Assembly: GCA_023457535.1 (NCBI GenBank)
Contig: JAEWLN010000136.1
Coordinates: 1 to 25,886, forward strand
DNA from: Bacteroidota bacterium
Lineage (GTDB): Bacteria; Bacteroidota; Bacteroidia; Flavobacteriales; Flavobacteriaceae
Direction of reading: 5' to 3'
DNA length: 25,886 bases
Each line of letters begins with the position of its first letter. Position 1 is the first letter of the stretch. The position numbers and the translations under genes were made by a program. Positions 1 through 7,408 of this stretch are shown here, one piece after another. The notes beneath the pieces were generated by a model, which was not told where the DNA came from, ran no database searches, and worked only from the letters and a program-made list of their open reading frames with translations.

Positions 1-99
1 GTTGTATACTTGCGAGTTCCAGAGATCAATCCACTCCACCGTTTTTATTTTACTGATCAGATCGGCCAGCTCGACATATAATTCCTTCCAATTTTGCAT
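1..99 (-). CDS. Partial phage protein, unknown function
   Basis: An open frame begins with ATG at 97-99 and runs off the left edge of the window without a stop, so only the first 33 residues are visible (it starts MQNWKELYVELADL). Its start lies one base after the stop codon of the virion morphogenesis gene, so it is the next gene of the same minus-strand operon. Part of the visible sequence looks helical (VELADLISKIKTVEW) and is followed by a tryptophan-rich stretch. I do not recognise a family. The position, after a gpG-like gene in a Mu-like head module, suggests a head or neck component, but that is inference from context only. Confidence 0.6.
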   Translation of the reverse strand, partial: MQNWKELYVELADLISKIKTVEWIDLWNSQVYN

Positions 100-100
100 A

Positions 101-595
101 TTACTGTTGTTTAAATCGTTTTTGAACTTCGTTTAAAAGCCATTGATCCAATCCTTTCATCATCAGCTGGCTTTCGCCGATAAATTGCCGTTTCGGATAT
201 TTGGTGTCAATTTTACGCGTGTGCGCTTTGACTTGCTCACGTTTGCCGTTCCGCGTTCTATGATGGGCTCTGACATACTGGATCGCCCGCATGCGTTCGC
301 CGTTGTTGTGCAGGCCAGCGTAAGACACATGCGTTCCGAACTCGATACTTCTTTTTGTTTCACCCAGAACCTTCAGGCTCTTTCGAAGAAAAAGCGTGTC
401 CATCAAGATACCGCCTCCTGGTCTTCTGTCCGGAGATTTCCTTTTGTCCCACGCCTTGAACGACGCATCGGTAAAACCCTGATTCTGGAAACTGTCATCG
501 AACCATTGAAGGCAATACTGCTTTGCGAAAAGCCGCACGTCTTTCTTCATCGATTCGGCAATCGCTAAAAAATCGGGCGCTTGTATCTTATTCAT
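101..595 (-). CDS. Phage virion morphogenesis protein (Mu gpG-like)
   Basis: This 164-aa protein fits the phage virion morphogenesis/tail completion family (Pfam Phage_tail_S, Mu gpG). Members help join heads and tails or complete the tail terminus in the cytoplasm. Hallmarks visible here are the N-terminal GFTDASFKAWDKRK segment (residues 40-53), a GGIL..T..LRKSL stretch (60-74), YAGLHNNG (92-99, matching the family's YAxxHN.G), and the C-terminal PKRQFIGES (134-142, matching the R.FLG.S signature). It lies 93 bp after the MuF gene on the same strand, which is the Mu order F then G. The 596-688 gap holds no other gene. The start is the first ATG of the frame; no strong ribosome binding site is visible. 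Family assignment is fairly secure; the exact role is known only from relatives. Confidence 0.82.
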   Translation of the reverse strand: MNKIQAPDFLAIAESMKKDVRLFAKQYCLQWFDDSFQNQGFTDASFKAWDKRKSPDRRPGGGILMDTLFLRKSLKVLGETKRSIEFGTHVSYAGLHNNGERMRAIQYVRAHHRTRNGKREQVKAHTRKIDTKYPKRQFIGESQLMMKGLDQWLLNEVQKRFKQQ

Positions 596-688
596 AAAAA
601 AATATTATATTTGTCCCAGACAATAACCAAAGAAGATATATAAAAGCAAGGGCGGAGTAATCCAACCTCGATCACAAGAGAGCTGAAT

Positions 689-2062
689 TTATTTGGCTCT
701 TTTGTCTTTTATAGGATTCAGGGTTGCTTCAAAATCCGCAAAATCTTTCAGTTCCGATCTTTGGACTTTTACCGTTTTACCCCAATTTTCTACAATCACA
801 TACGAACATCTTTTGTATGTCCGCATCTTGGCCCAAAGTTGACGGCAGAACCCATTAAACTCTTGCGTCAACAAATTTGTTTGATCCAATGACATTATCA
901 CAAATGAGCCTTCCTCTTCTCGCAACTGTCCATTTTTACCGTATTTCGAGTCAAACGTGTTGGATACATATTTACTCGCGTTTCCGCTCTTCTTTACCGT
1001 CAAGTCACCCAGCAGCTTGCCGTCGAAAAATTCCGGATTCTTGCGTCCAGCTATATCCAAGTGGGGCCGTATCGACAGGTTCATGTTTTGCGTTCGTACT
1101 ACAACTTCGCCTATTGCTAAATTCCTTTCGGCATCCTTCCGGTCGTGATAAATATTTACTTCCAGCTTCTTCCCTGGTTTTGATTTAAATGCCGTTTCAT
1201 AAGGCGCATTCAATTTTGAGAGTTCCAAATTCACAGTTGCTCGATCATTAGTTTTGGCCAGCTTGAAAAAAGCACCTTTTTTGGTGAAAATCTCTTTATC
1301 CTTGCCGACGTTGCCTTTGAACTGAACCGGCGGCAATTGCCTCTCGTCGTATTGAGTTTCGTCTTCAGCGGTCGGAACAGCATCGCAGCGGCAGCGCCAA
1401 TCCAAAGGCGGGTAATGACGATCCCAAAACGGATCATCAATCGGCCTGATAATGCCGTTCAGCTTTTCATGTTCCGGGCGCACCCGGCTATCGCCAACGG
1501 TCCGGTATTTGAGGTTCGGGAACAAATGCTTCGTTTCCTGAATGCGCTCCCACTTTTCGGCCATTTGTGCGGCCGTTCGCGCCGTCTGGTACTCGGCCTG
1601 CAAATAATTGACATTGTACTGCCGGTTGATGGACTTGGCCAGTTGCGAGAACTCGTTAAATGGCCGCAGCTTGCCGTCATTGTCATAGAGCAACTGATTG
1701 AGCGCTTCGAGTTGTGCGTATGTCTTAGCGCCTGAAAATGCGTACAGGTTCTTTTTAAGTTCCCTCGGCGTCGAGCCTTTGTCGTCAGCCGGGAACTTGA
1801 TCCAATCTTTACCGTATCCGTCACCAGCACCGCTCGACAAGTCCTTGTAGGTTTTGCTGATCAGTTGCTGATTCAAATCCGAAGCTTTGATTTTACCGGA
1901 ATGAAGGTCCTTTGCAATCTGGTCGATCAGCGAGTCATAACCGGATAAATCGAGTGCGACGATAACGGTGTCTGTACAAGTTCCGCAGCCGCAATCATCG
2001 GCGTGGTAACTTGCATCGATTTCGTGATAGATGGCCGTTACTTCCCCGTCAAGCTTTTTTTT
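689..2062 (-). CDS. MuF-type phage head morphogenesis protein with long C-terminal domain; frame opens in an A10 run
   Basis: The Phage_Mu_F core (YRTVGDSRVRPEHEKLNG through DPFW and DWRCRC) is clear and lies about 124-164 residues after a TTG at 1876. MuF proteins are minor capsid components that act with the portal. The real N-terminus must lie upstream of that TTG, because the open frame continues for 62 codons and contains the family-like stretch QIAKDLHSGKIKASDLNQQL. There is no ATG or GTG in that stretch. The frame opens directly after a TAA, inside the ten-A run at 2055-2064, in the -1 frame relative to the portal gene. It is therefore probably made as a portal-MuF fusion by slippage, or from a non-canonical start, or the A run is miscounted. 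The roughly 230 residues after the core resemble a BECR/CdiA-CT-like effector region (KNPEFFDGKLLGDLT near residue 283 from the TTG). That part is a weak, by-eye call. Confidence 0.78.
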   Translation of the reverse strand, partial: KKKLDGEVTAIYHEIDASYHADDCGCGTCTDTVIVALDLSGYDSLIDQIAKDLHSGKIKASDLNQQLISKTYKDLSSGAGDGYGKDWIKFPADDKGSTPRELKKNLYAFSGAKTYAQLEALNQLLYDNDGKLRPFNEFSQLAKSINRQYNVNYLQAEYQTARTAAQMAEKWERIQETKHLFPNLKYRTVGDSRVRPEHEKLNGIIRPIDDPFWDRHYPPLDWRCRCDAVPTAEDETQYDERQLPPVQFKGNVGKDKEIFTKKGAFFKLAKTNDRATVNLELSKLNAPYETAFKSKPGKKLEVNIYHDRKDAERNLAIGEVVVRTQNMNLSIRPHLDIAGRKNPEFFDGKLLGDLTVKKSGNASKYVSNTFDSKYGKNGQLREEEGSFVIMSLDQTNLLTQEFNGFCRQLWAKMRTYKRCSYVIVENWGKTVKVQRSELKDFADFEATLNPIKDKRAK

Positions 2063-3315
2063 TTAATGTCCTCGTTCTCGGGAGTGTTGGTCGGGAATGC
2101 GTTGTTTTCCTTTTGGCGTATGATCTTGAACCCGGTCTTCTGGGTGATCTCTTCTGTGTCGAGCTCGAACAATTGGCCCAATACAGCGACAATATCGGCC
2201 ACTTCTTTTGCCGTCATTGTAACGGCATCGCCCCACTTGAAAGTATGGCCTTTCAACCCGGCATAAACGGGGCTTAATTTCTGAAGCCTCGGGATCAGCT
2301 TTTCGTTGATCACGTTTTTCGCCAGCAGCTTGTCGCTTTCGAATCTGTCTTTGGCCAAACGGAATTGGATTTCGGAACTACCGACAAAGCTCTTTTCATC
2401 GGTCAGGCCAGAACCTCCCAAAACACGTTTCGACATTTCGCTGTTTGCCCGATCGATGAGTTTGTCGAAATTGTCGGCGTTGCCGCCTTCGCCTTTTCCG
2501 ATCTCGAATTTCTCCTGACCACGCCCGACCATAAAGCCGTTTGACTTGAATTTGCTGGCCGCGGTATATAATTCCTTCAGGCGCGTGTCGTCTTCACGGT
2601 CGGTCGTGATAAATAACGCCGGTACGCCGTATTTTTCGACATAATCGAGCCAAGATCCAAAGCCAAGCTTTTTGGCCAACACAATCGGCGCGAGATACGC
2701 CAGCATTCCGAGGTCCTTGTCTTTGCCCACCTGAATGTAGTACGGGGCGAGCGGGCCTTCCTTGTACGGCCAGCCGGTATCCAGTCCAGGCGATTTAGTA
2801 ATGATCCCTTTCTTTGCATTAAAAAACGGCCGTTCGATTTCATCGACGGTTGCAAGTTCCTTTGTTTCGGGGTCAACGTCGAACATCTCGATGAGCTTCG
2901 TTCCTTCGAAACGGCTAGAGATTGTGAGCTTGATAAATTCCTCAAACCACGTCCGCTCGAAAAGCTTCGTCAATTCCTCATTTTCGTTGCCGTCTGCGTC
3001 CACGATCTTGTATTCCGACCTTTGGCAAAATAAAATACGGCTGTCGATGATCGACGCCAGGTGGTTGTCGAGATTGAGGTTCTTATAGAGTTTGTCGAGC
3101 GCCGTGAAGTCAGGAAATTCGGGATCGGTTGCAGCAGATATCGCGCTGGTCCAATCGCGAAGGGTTTGCTTTTGCATCGATTCCGCTTCGTATTCAAGTA
3201 ATTTTGATATGGCCTTTTCGTTTTTAAGAAAGGCGGCCACGCGAAGCGTGCGCGGCGACGCATTGTCTATAATCGCAGTTTCGAGCACGCGATATGCTGC
3301 TTTTATTGGATTCAT
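2038..3315 (-). CDS. Phage portal protein, DUF935 (Mu gp29-like)
   Basis: This 425-aa protein matches the DUF935/Mu gp29 portal family. Portals form the dodecameric ring at one capsid vertex through which DNA enters and leaves and to which the neck binds. Family-like features are the N-terminal region with LYKNLNLDNHLASIIDSR, the WLDYVEKYGVPALF segment in the middle, and RLAKDRFESDKLLAKNVINE toward the C-terminus. The start codon overlaps the stop of the DUF1320 gene by 4 bp (positions 3312-3315), which indicates translational coupling. The last codons include the A10 run where the MuF frame opens. The length is normal for the family. The next gene downstream is MuF, the usual partner. Confidence 0.9.
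   Translation of the reverse strand: MNPIKAAYRVLETAIIDNASPRTLRVAAFLKNEKAISKLLEYEAESMQKQTLRDWTSAISAATDPEFPDFTALDKLYKNLNLDNHLASIIDSRILFCQRSEYKIVDADGNENEELTKLFERTWFEEFIKLTISSRFEGTKLIEMFDVDPETKELATVDEIERPFFNAKKGIITKSPGLDTGWPYKEGPLAPYYIQVGKDKDLGMLAYLAPIVLAKKLGFGSWLDYVEKYGVPALFITTDREDDTRLKELYTAASKFKSNGFMVGRGQEKFEIGKGEGGNADNFDKLIDRANSEMSKRVLGGSGLTDEKSFVGSSEIQFRLAKDRFESDKLLAKNVINEKLIPRLQKLSPVYAGLKGHTFKWGDAVTMTAKEVADIVAVLGQLFELDTEEITQKTGFKIIRQKENNAFPTNTPENEDIKKKSLTGK
2055..2064 (-). other. A10 slippery run joining the portal and MuF frames
   Basis: On the minus strand the portal codons ATT AAA AAA AAA AGC contain ten consecutive A residues. The MuF frame is closed by a TAA that overlaps the first two As and is open from the third A onward, so it becomes readable only by entering at this run. 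A -1 slip here fuses the portal (about 420 residues) to the whole MuF frame. Runs of nine or more As are known sites of RNA polymerase slippage, and AAA-AAA is also permissive for ribosomal slippage. Homopolymers are equally a classic place for sequencing indels, so the fusion is a hypothesis. Confidence 0.5.
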
Positions 3316-3737
3316 ATATAGAAATCTTCGTTTGTGTTATTTCCCCAAAGTGTGTTGCTGATAACCGGACTTCCGGCGTCGTCGACCGGCAAAGGCAAGC
3401 CGTGTAGTGTAATCCTTCCCGTGGCGATCTTTTCGAGCGTGGACAGCGCCTTATCCCTTTCCTCTTTCAAGTCGGTTGTGACCTTTCTCGGTGCGTTACG
3501 ACGGATCACACCGTACAAGACCAGCGTCGAAAGTATCGAAACCAGGATTTCATCGCGGAGCGGATCGGATTCGTCGAAAATGGCCTTGACGTTGTACTTG
3601 CTCGAAATGTAGCTTTTGATCAATGCGATGCTTTTGGTTTCGATGTCATCGATTATGTCAGTATTGCCTTCGGAACTTTCGTCGATGAACCGCTCGAATG
3701 AAAGCGCGATCAGGTCGTCTTTGCTTAGATACTTCAT
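3312..3737 (-). CDS. DUF1320 (Mu gp36-like) phage protein
   Basis: A 141-aa protein with the layout of the DUF1320/Mu gp36 family: an N-terminal YLSKDDLIAL segment, a central helix around SDPLRDEILVSILSTLVLYGV, then RRNAPRK, and the closing pattern ALSTLEKIATGRITLHGLPLP. In Mu-like phages it lies beside the portal and terminase genes and is thought to be a neck or head-completion component. It begins one base after the terminase stop (at 3739) and overlaps the portal start by 4 bp, so it is in the middle of a tightly coupled packaging operon. The assignment rests on pattern plus gene order; the biochemical role is not established for the family. Confidence 0.75.
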   Translation of the reverse strand: MKYLSKDDLIALSFERFIDESSEGNTDIIDDIETKSIALIKSYISSKYNVKAIFDESDPLRDEILVSILSTLVLYGVIRRNAPRKVTTDLKEERDKALSTLEKIATGRITLHGLPLPVDDAGSPVISNTLWGNNTNEDFYI

Positions 3738-3738
3738 G

Positions 3739-5265
3739 CTATAAGAAATTATTATTTGATTCGTACTTGCCGCTCTGCCAATCTCCCGATTTTCCGCTCG
3801 AAACCGTTATATGTTTTGCAAGGAACCCGATTGCCTCGGCATCGGCATCGGGCGAATCGTCTTTTGTTGTGTAACCCGGTGCGATTCCGAAAAGCTGCTG
3901 TATCCCGACGTCGGTATCGCCGTGGCTTTTCAATTTTTCGCTGTACCAGATACGGCCGTTCTGGTAGCGGCTTTCAAGCTCGAAAATGATCTTGTCGTAT
4001 TTCTTGCGCTTGTTATACTGCAAAGTGATGTTCAGTTGGACGTCTTCCTCTTTTTCCACTTCCTTGATGGTCCTTTTGACCTCGTCGTTCCAGAATTGCG
4101 CCTCGGCTCGCCAGATCACCGTAACGCCCTTCGGTAGGCTCTTCTGAAAGTCGCACATCCATTTGACCGCCGGGGCCATCTTTGAGCGCTTGACGAAACA
4201 ATCGATTTGCGTAAAATCCTGATCCTTCAATCCCCAAACTTTTACTGCGTTGAAGTCAGAGGTTTCGCTTCCGGCGTAAGCGATATCCCAATGGCCGACG
4301 ATCACTTTGTAATGGTCAATGCGCGCGGGTTTTTTCCATTGGATATAATCGATTTTGAACACGACACCGCCTTTCAATTTAGGTTGATGGTTGTATTCGG
4401 CATGGGCGGATGAGACGCCCATCTTTTTCTCTTTGTTTTTGTAATAGTCCGGATGATATTTGTCGGTCCATGTCGGAACGTAGGTGACCGGATCATACGC
4501 CCGGACTTCGTGAACGTACCAATCTGGGTGTTTTGCCGACAATGTCTTGATGTACATTTCAGGCGCAAACCAGTTGTTCGATATAGTCATGCGCTCTTCC
4601 TCACCATCCATCGACGGCAATAGTTCCTCTTCGACGTATGCGACCATTTCGGCTTGGCGCTTCGCGTTCTTGATGATTTCTTTGGTTTCGGTGTCGTCGA
4701 TATTGAATTGCTTCGGCCTTTTGACCCCGACCCTCAAACCTCTACAGCTTTGCCCGAACCCGAGCGCCTGACCGATGAAGCCGCCTTTTGTTACCCAAAG
4801 TGAATCCGTCCAGCTTCCCAAGTTGATCTGTTCGCCAAAATCAGCGATGATCTGCGGGTTCGCCTCGAACTCCGCCCGTATGTCTTCGAGCAGCCTGATG
4901 GCCCTTTTCTCGGACGAGCCGATCAACACGAAATAATTGTCGCCCTCATTGAGCCAAACCCAAAAAGGTATAATGACATTGTTCCAGACCGACTTTGCGA
5001 GACCTCGACCCCATTTTGCAAACCCGATGAAACCTTTATCTTTTAGGACCTTATTGGCCCAATAAATATGGAACGGTGCGCACTTGGCCGTAGCGTAATG
5101 CGGAAAGTATCGTTCCACGCAATAAGCGACGTCCTTTTTGGCGCGGGCAATGTTTTGCTTTTGCTCTTCCGGTGTCTCAAATTGATAGAATGATTTGCCG
5201 GACGATGCAATCAATTCGAGCTTCTTTTTGTACCGCTCCAGATTTATTTTGTCCTGTTTTTTCAT
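3739..5265 (-). CDS. Terminase large subunit (Mu gp28-like)
   Basis: A 508-aa packaging motor protein with an ATPase domain followed by an RNase H-like nuclease. Residues 86-92 (GRGLAKS) form a Walker A-like loop. Residues 187-191 (FNIDD) fit Walker B followed by catalytic acidic residues. In the nuclease half, D328 in GHWDIAYAG and D338 in SDFNAVKVWG, together with the C-terminal DDSPDADAEAIG, fit the metal-binding carboxylates. It would dock on the portal encoded just downstream and cut and pump DNA into proheads. The start (ATG ending at 5265) overlaps the preceding gene's stop by one base. A Mu-type phage would use it for headful packaging; this is inferred from family and neighbours. Confidence 0.92.
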   Translation of the reverse strand: MKKQDKINLERYKKKLELIASSGKSFYQFETPEEQKQNIARAKKDVAYCVERYFPHYATAKCAPFHIYWANKVLKDKGFIGFAKWGRGLAKSVWNNVIIPFWVWLNEGDNYFVLIGSSEKRAIRLLEDIRAEFEANPQIIADFGEQINLGSWTDSLWVTKGGFIGQALGFGQSCRGLRVGVKRPKQFNIDDTETKEIIKNAKRQAEMVAYVEEELLPSMDGEEERMTISNNWFAPEMYIKTLSAKHPDWYVHEVRAYDPVTYVPTWTDKYHPDYYKNKEKKMGVSSAHAEYNHQPKLKGGVVFKIDYIQWKKPARIDHYKVIVGHWDIAYAGSETSDFNAVKVWGLKDQDFTQIDCFVKRSKMAPAVKWMCDFQKSLPKGVTVIWRAEAQFWNDEVKRTIKEVEKEEDVQLNITLQYNKRKKYDKIIFELESRYQNGRIWYSEKLKSHGDTDVGIQQLFGIAPGYTTKDDSPDADAEAIGFLAKHITVSSGKSGDWQSGKYESNNNFL

Positions 5266-5504
5266 TACCCTTTCATGATCTTGGTTGTCGATTTATGGTC
5301 GATTTTATTCATTCCAAAATCATAGGAAACGGATGTAACAACTTCCGCTTTGATTTTTCCTTTGGGAAGTACCTTGTACGAGATTATCGTTCCGACATCG
5401 TACCCAGCGCCTTTGCGGAGGAAGTGTGCCCCGATTTCTAAATAATACTGCTTCAACGGTGCTTTGTTAGCCGCCAGTCCGATCAGGCGTTTCAATAGTT
5501 TCAT
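5265..5504 (-). CDS. Small hypothetical phage protein between terminase subunits
   Basis: A 79-aa basic protein with no family I recognise. After a helical N-terminus (MKLLKRLIGLAANKAPLKQYY) it has a likely beta-rich part (GTIISYKVLPKGKIKAEVVTSVSYDFG). It lies three bases after the HTH small-terminase-like gene and overlaps the large terminase start by one base, so it is co-transcribed and probably translationally coupled. The conserved-looking reading frame and tight packing support a real gene. No function can be assigned; a role accessory to packaging would be a guess from context. Confidence 0.6.
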   Translation of the reverse strand: MKLLKRLIGLAANKAPLKQYYLEIGAHFLRKGAGYDVGTIISYKVLPKGKIKAEVVTSVSYDFGMNKIDHKSTTKIMKG

Positions 5505-5507
5505 ATT

Positions 5508-6005
5508 TTATCCGATTTTTTGTGCGATATTTTGCAAGTGTGATTTCTGGAAATTGAGCGTTTTGATGTAAAGTTCCTTGTCATCATTTTGGAGCGCCTG
5601 AAAGATGTCTTCCATGACTTCCAGATAAACTGACAGCGAGATCTTGAAGTTCTTATCAAGCTTTTCGAGTGCTTTCTGGTACATCCCGACCTCCTGCGCG
5701 ATACGCGTGGTCTCTTTGGAGAGTAATAATTCCTGAGCCTTGTCTCCGTTCTCACGGGCGACCTCGATCTGTGCCATGACGTCAAGTGTGCGCTCGGTCA
5801 GGCCGCCGATCACTTTCTTTATGTTTTCGGCCCTGTTTGTAGTGTTGTTGATCCTGGCGTCGCGCTCTTCCTTCCATTTAAATTTTTTCACCCATTCACC
5901 AATGGTCTTCGGCGTTACGCCCAAATCGTCAGCGATTTCATTTTGGGTTTTGTACAGTTCGACGAACAGCTTTTTAGCGACGACTTGCTCCTGATTCTTG
6001 GCCAT
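5508..6005 (-). CDS. Helix-turn-helix protein, probable terminase small subunit
   Basis: A 165-aa protein whose residues about 15-45 form a clear helix-turn-helix (KTQNEIADDLGVTPKTIGEWVKK followed by WKEERDARI). That is the usual opening of phage small terminase subunits, which bind the packaging site and load the large subunit. The rest is mainly helical with coiled-coil-like stretches (EVARENGDKAQELLLSKETT and LEKLDKNFK), fitting the oligomerisation part of such proteins. It is the first gene of the minus-strand packaging operon, with the large terminase two genes downstream. The alternative is a transcription regulator, but the position favours a terminase subunit. Confidence 0.75.
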   Translation of the reverse strand: MAKNQEQVVAKKLFVELYKTQNEIADDLGVTPKTIGEWVKKFKWKEERDARINNTTNRAENIKKVIGGLTERTLDVMAQIEVARENGDKAQELLLSKETTRIAQEVGMYQKALEKLDKNFKISLSVYLEVMEDIFQALQNDDKELYIKTLNFQKSHLQNIAQKIG

Positions 6006-6218
6006 TTTCTACTATTTATTACCATTTCTACAGTGCAAAAATGCCAAGTAAATGAGCCAGAAAAAAAACACCGTTCCGCATTGGGTTTCACTCGCACGCT
6101 ATTTAGGTAAATCCCTCGCCTAATGCGGGATGCGGATTTTTTTGCCCTCAATTTTCTGCCAAAATTTGCCACCTCAAACGGGATCAAATCCAAACAAAAA
6201 ACCAAACAGAAGGACCAA
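6006..6218. promoter_or_regulatory. Divergent control region between the two late operons
   Basis: This 213-bp stretch separates the minus-strand packaging operon from the plus-strand capsid/tail operon, so promoters for both should lie here. It contains a 10-bp inverted repeat with one mismatch (CCGCATTGGG at 6076-6085 and CCTAATGCGG at 6119-6128, 33 bp apart), a candidate operator. I see no clean Bacteroidota TAnnTTTG box in either direction. CATTTTTG on the minus strand near 6040 is one base off. A phage activator may therefore be needed. An in-frame ATG at 6123 exists but is less likely than 6219 as the protease start. Confidence 0.45.
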
Positions 6219-7376
6219 ATGAACAGAAGAGTATTATCGGCATTAACGGCATCATTGATCATTGCGTTCAGCGGCCTAAACATCAAGGCACTCGCAGAGA
6301 AGTATCCATTAAACATTACCGCACAGGCAAGTAAAGATGATGCCGTCGCCGAAATACGAATTTCAGGAGTCATTCATCAGTGGTCCAATTCCGCAGCCGA
6401 ATTCAAGCTCAGGATCGACGAGCTTATCGCCAAAGGGATCACCAATGTCAAGTTATACATCAACACGCCGGGCGGTTCTGTCTTCGAAGCCAACGAGATC
6501 GCCAACGAGATCAAGCGCTTTACCGGGACAATTTCCGGTTACGGCGGTGCGCTGGTCGCCTCGGCAGGCTCCTATATCGCGTTGATCTGCGATACTTTCG
6601 AGCTTGCCGAAAACGGCCAGTACATGTACCACAAACCAAATGGTTCCATTCAGGGCAACGAAGACAAGGTCGCGGCCGATCTGAAGCTACTACAAAACCT
6701 TACAAAGCAATACCGGACCGCATACGCCCAGAAAACAGGATTGACCGAGGAAGAGATCGAGGCCAATTGGGTCAAGGGCGACGTGTGGCTTTCGGCCACC
6801 GAAGCCAAACAGCAAGGTTTCATTACCGGTATTTCGGGCGAGACCGTGACCATCACTGAAGACCAGGCCGCAATGTTCACAGCTTGCGGCGCTCCGGTCA
6901 CCCCAACAATCGTAAAACCAAATTTAGATATGAAAAACCGTAATGAAATCATTGCAAAATTGAAGTTGGACGCCGACGCGACCGACGAACAAATCCTCGC
7001 GGCCGTCGAAGCCAATGCAACGCAGGCAGCAACAGCGCAAAGCGTAATCGACTCGCAGGCGAACGCGGCTCAAGCGAAAGCCGCAGCACTCGTCGACAAG
7101 GCAATCCTGAAAGACAAGAAGATTGTCGCTACAATGCGCCAGCACTACGTTGATTTGGCAGTTGCCAACTACGATGCGACCGAAGCGATTTTGGATGCCA
7201 TGCCCACAATCGACAAACCCTCGGCACACCTACAAACGCCGACCGCCGAAACTGCCGGGCGCGAAAAGTGGACGCTCGAAGATTATCAAGCAAAAGACCC
7301 GCAAGCGCTTGAGCTGATGATGACAGCAGAACCCGCCAAGTTCAAAGCCCTGGAAGAGGCATACTTCAACGCTTAA
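6219..7376 (+). CDS. Head maturation protease (ClpP/S14-like) fused to scaffold domain
   Basis: A 385-aa protein with an N-terminal ClpP-like protease and a C-terminal scaffold, as in Mu gpI. The protease part shows LYINTPGGSVFEANEI (79-94), the nucleophile segment ALVASAGSYIAL (111-122, likely Ser115) and YHKPNG with His138. From about residue 238 the sequence becomes an alanine-rich helical scaffold (LDADATDEQILAAVEANATQ). It would guide prohead assembly and then process head proteins and itself. An internal ATG at 6930 could give a separate scaffold, as Mu gpZ does, but lacks a clear ribosome binding site. I prefer the start at 6219 because AGGA lies 5-8 bases upstream. Oddly, residues 1-26 (basic MNRR, hydrophobic core, ALA) look like a Sec signal peptide. 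Confidence 0.87.
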   Translation: MNRRVLSALTASLIIAFSGLNIKALAEKYPLNITAQASKDDAVAEIRISGVIHQWSNSAAEFKLRIDELIAKGITNVKLYINTPGGSVFEANEIANEIKRFTGTISGYGGALVASAGSYIALICDTFELAENGQYMYHKPNGSIQGNEDKVAADLKLLQNLTKQYRTAYAQKTGLTEEEIEANWVKGDVWLSATEAKQQGFITGISGETVTITEDQAAMFTACGAPVTPTIVKPNLDMKNRNEIIAKLKLDADATDEQILAAVEANATQAATAQSVIDSQANAAQAKAAALVDKAILKDKKIVATMRQHYVDLAVANYDATEAILDAMPTIDKPSAHLQTPTAETAGREKWTLEDYQAKDPQALELMMTAEPAKFKALEEAYFNA

Positions 7377-7408
7377 CTAAAAACCATTTAAACACTTTTT
7401 AAACATTT

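Noticed and set aside
143..568. 141-aa plus-strand frame opposite the virion morphogenesis gene
   Set aside because: It is the antisense shadow of a gene with recognisable family motifs, and has no domain of its own.
581..613. Plus-strand promoter (TTG, 22 nt, TATATTTG) between the gpG-like and MuF genes
   Set aside because: It fits the Bacteroidota consensus apart from slightly long spacing, but nothing is coded on the plus strand downstream. It would only make antisense RNA and may be chance in an AT-rich gap.
689..1876. MuF gene starting at the TTG at 1876
   Set aside because: Family-like sequence continues upstream of the TTG in the same frame, so this start would cut the protein; the frame opens at the A10 run instead.
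6123..6218. Longer start of the protease gene at 6123
   Set aside because: The ATG at 6123 overlaps the right arm of the inverted repeat and has no ribosome binding site, while 6219 is preceded by AGGA at good spacing.
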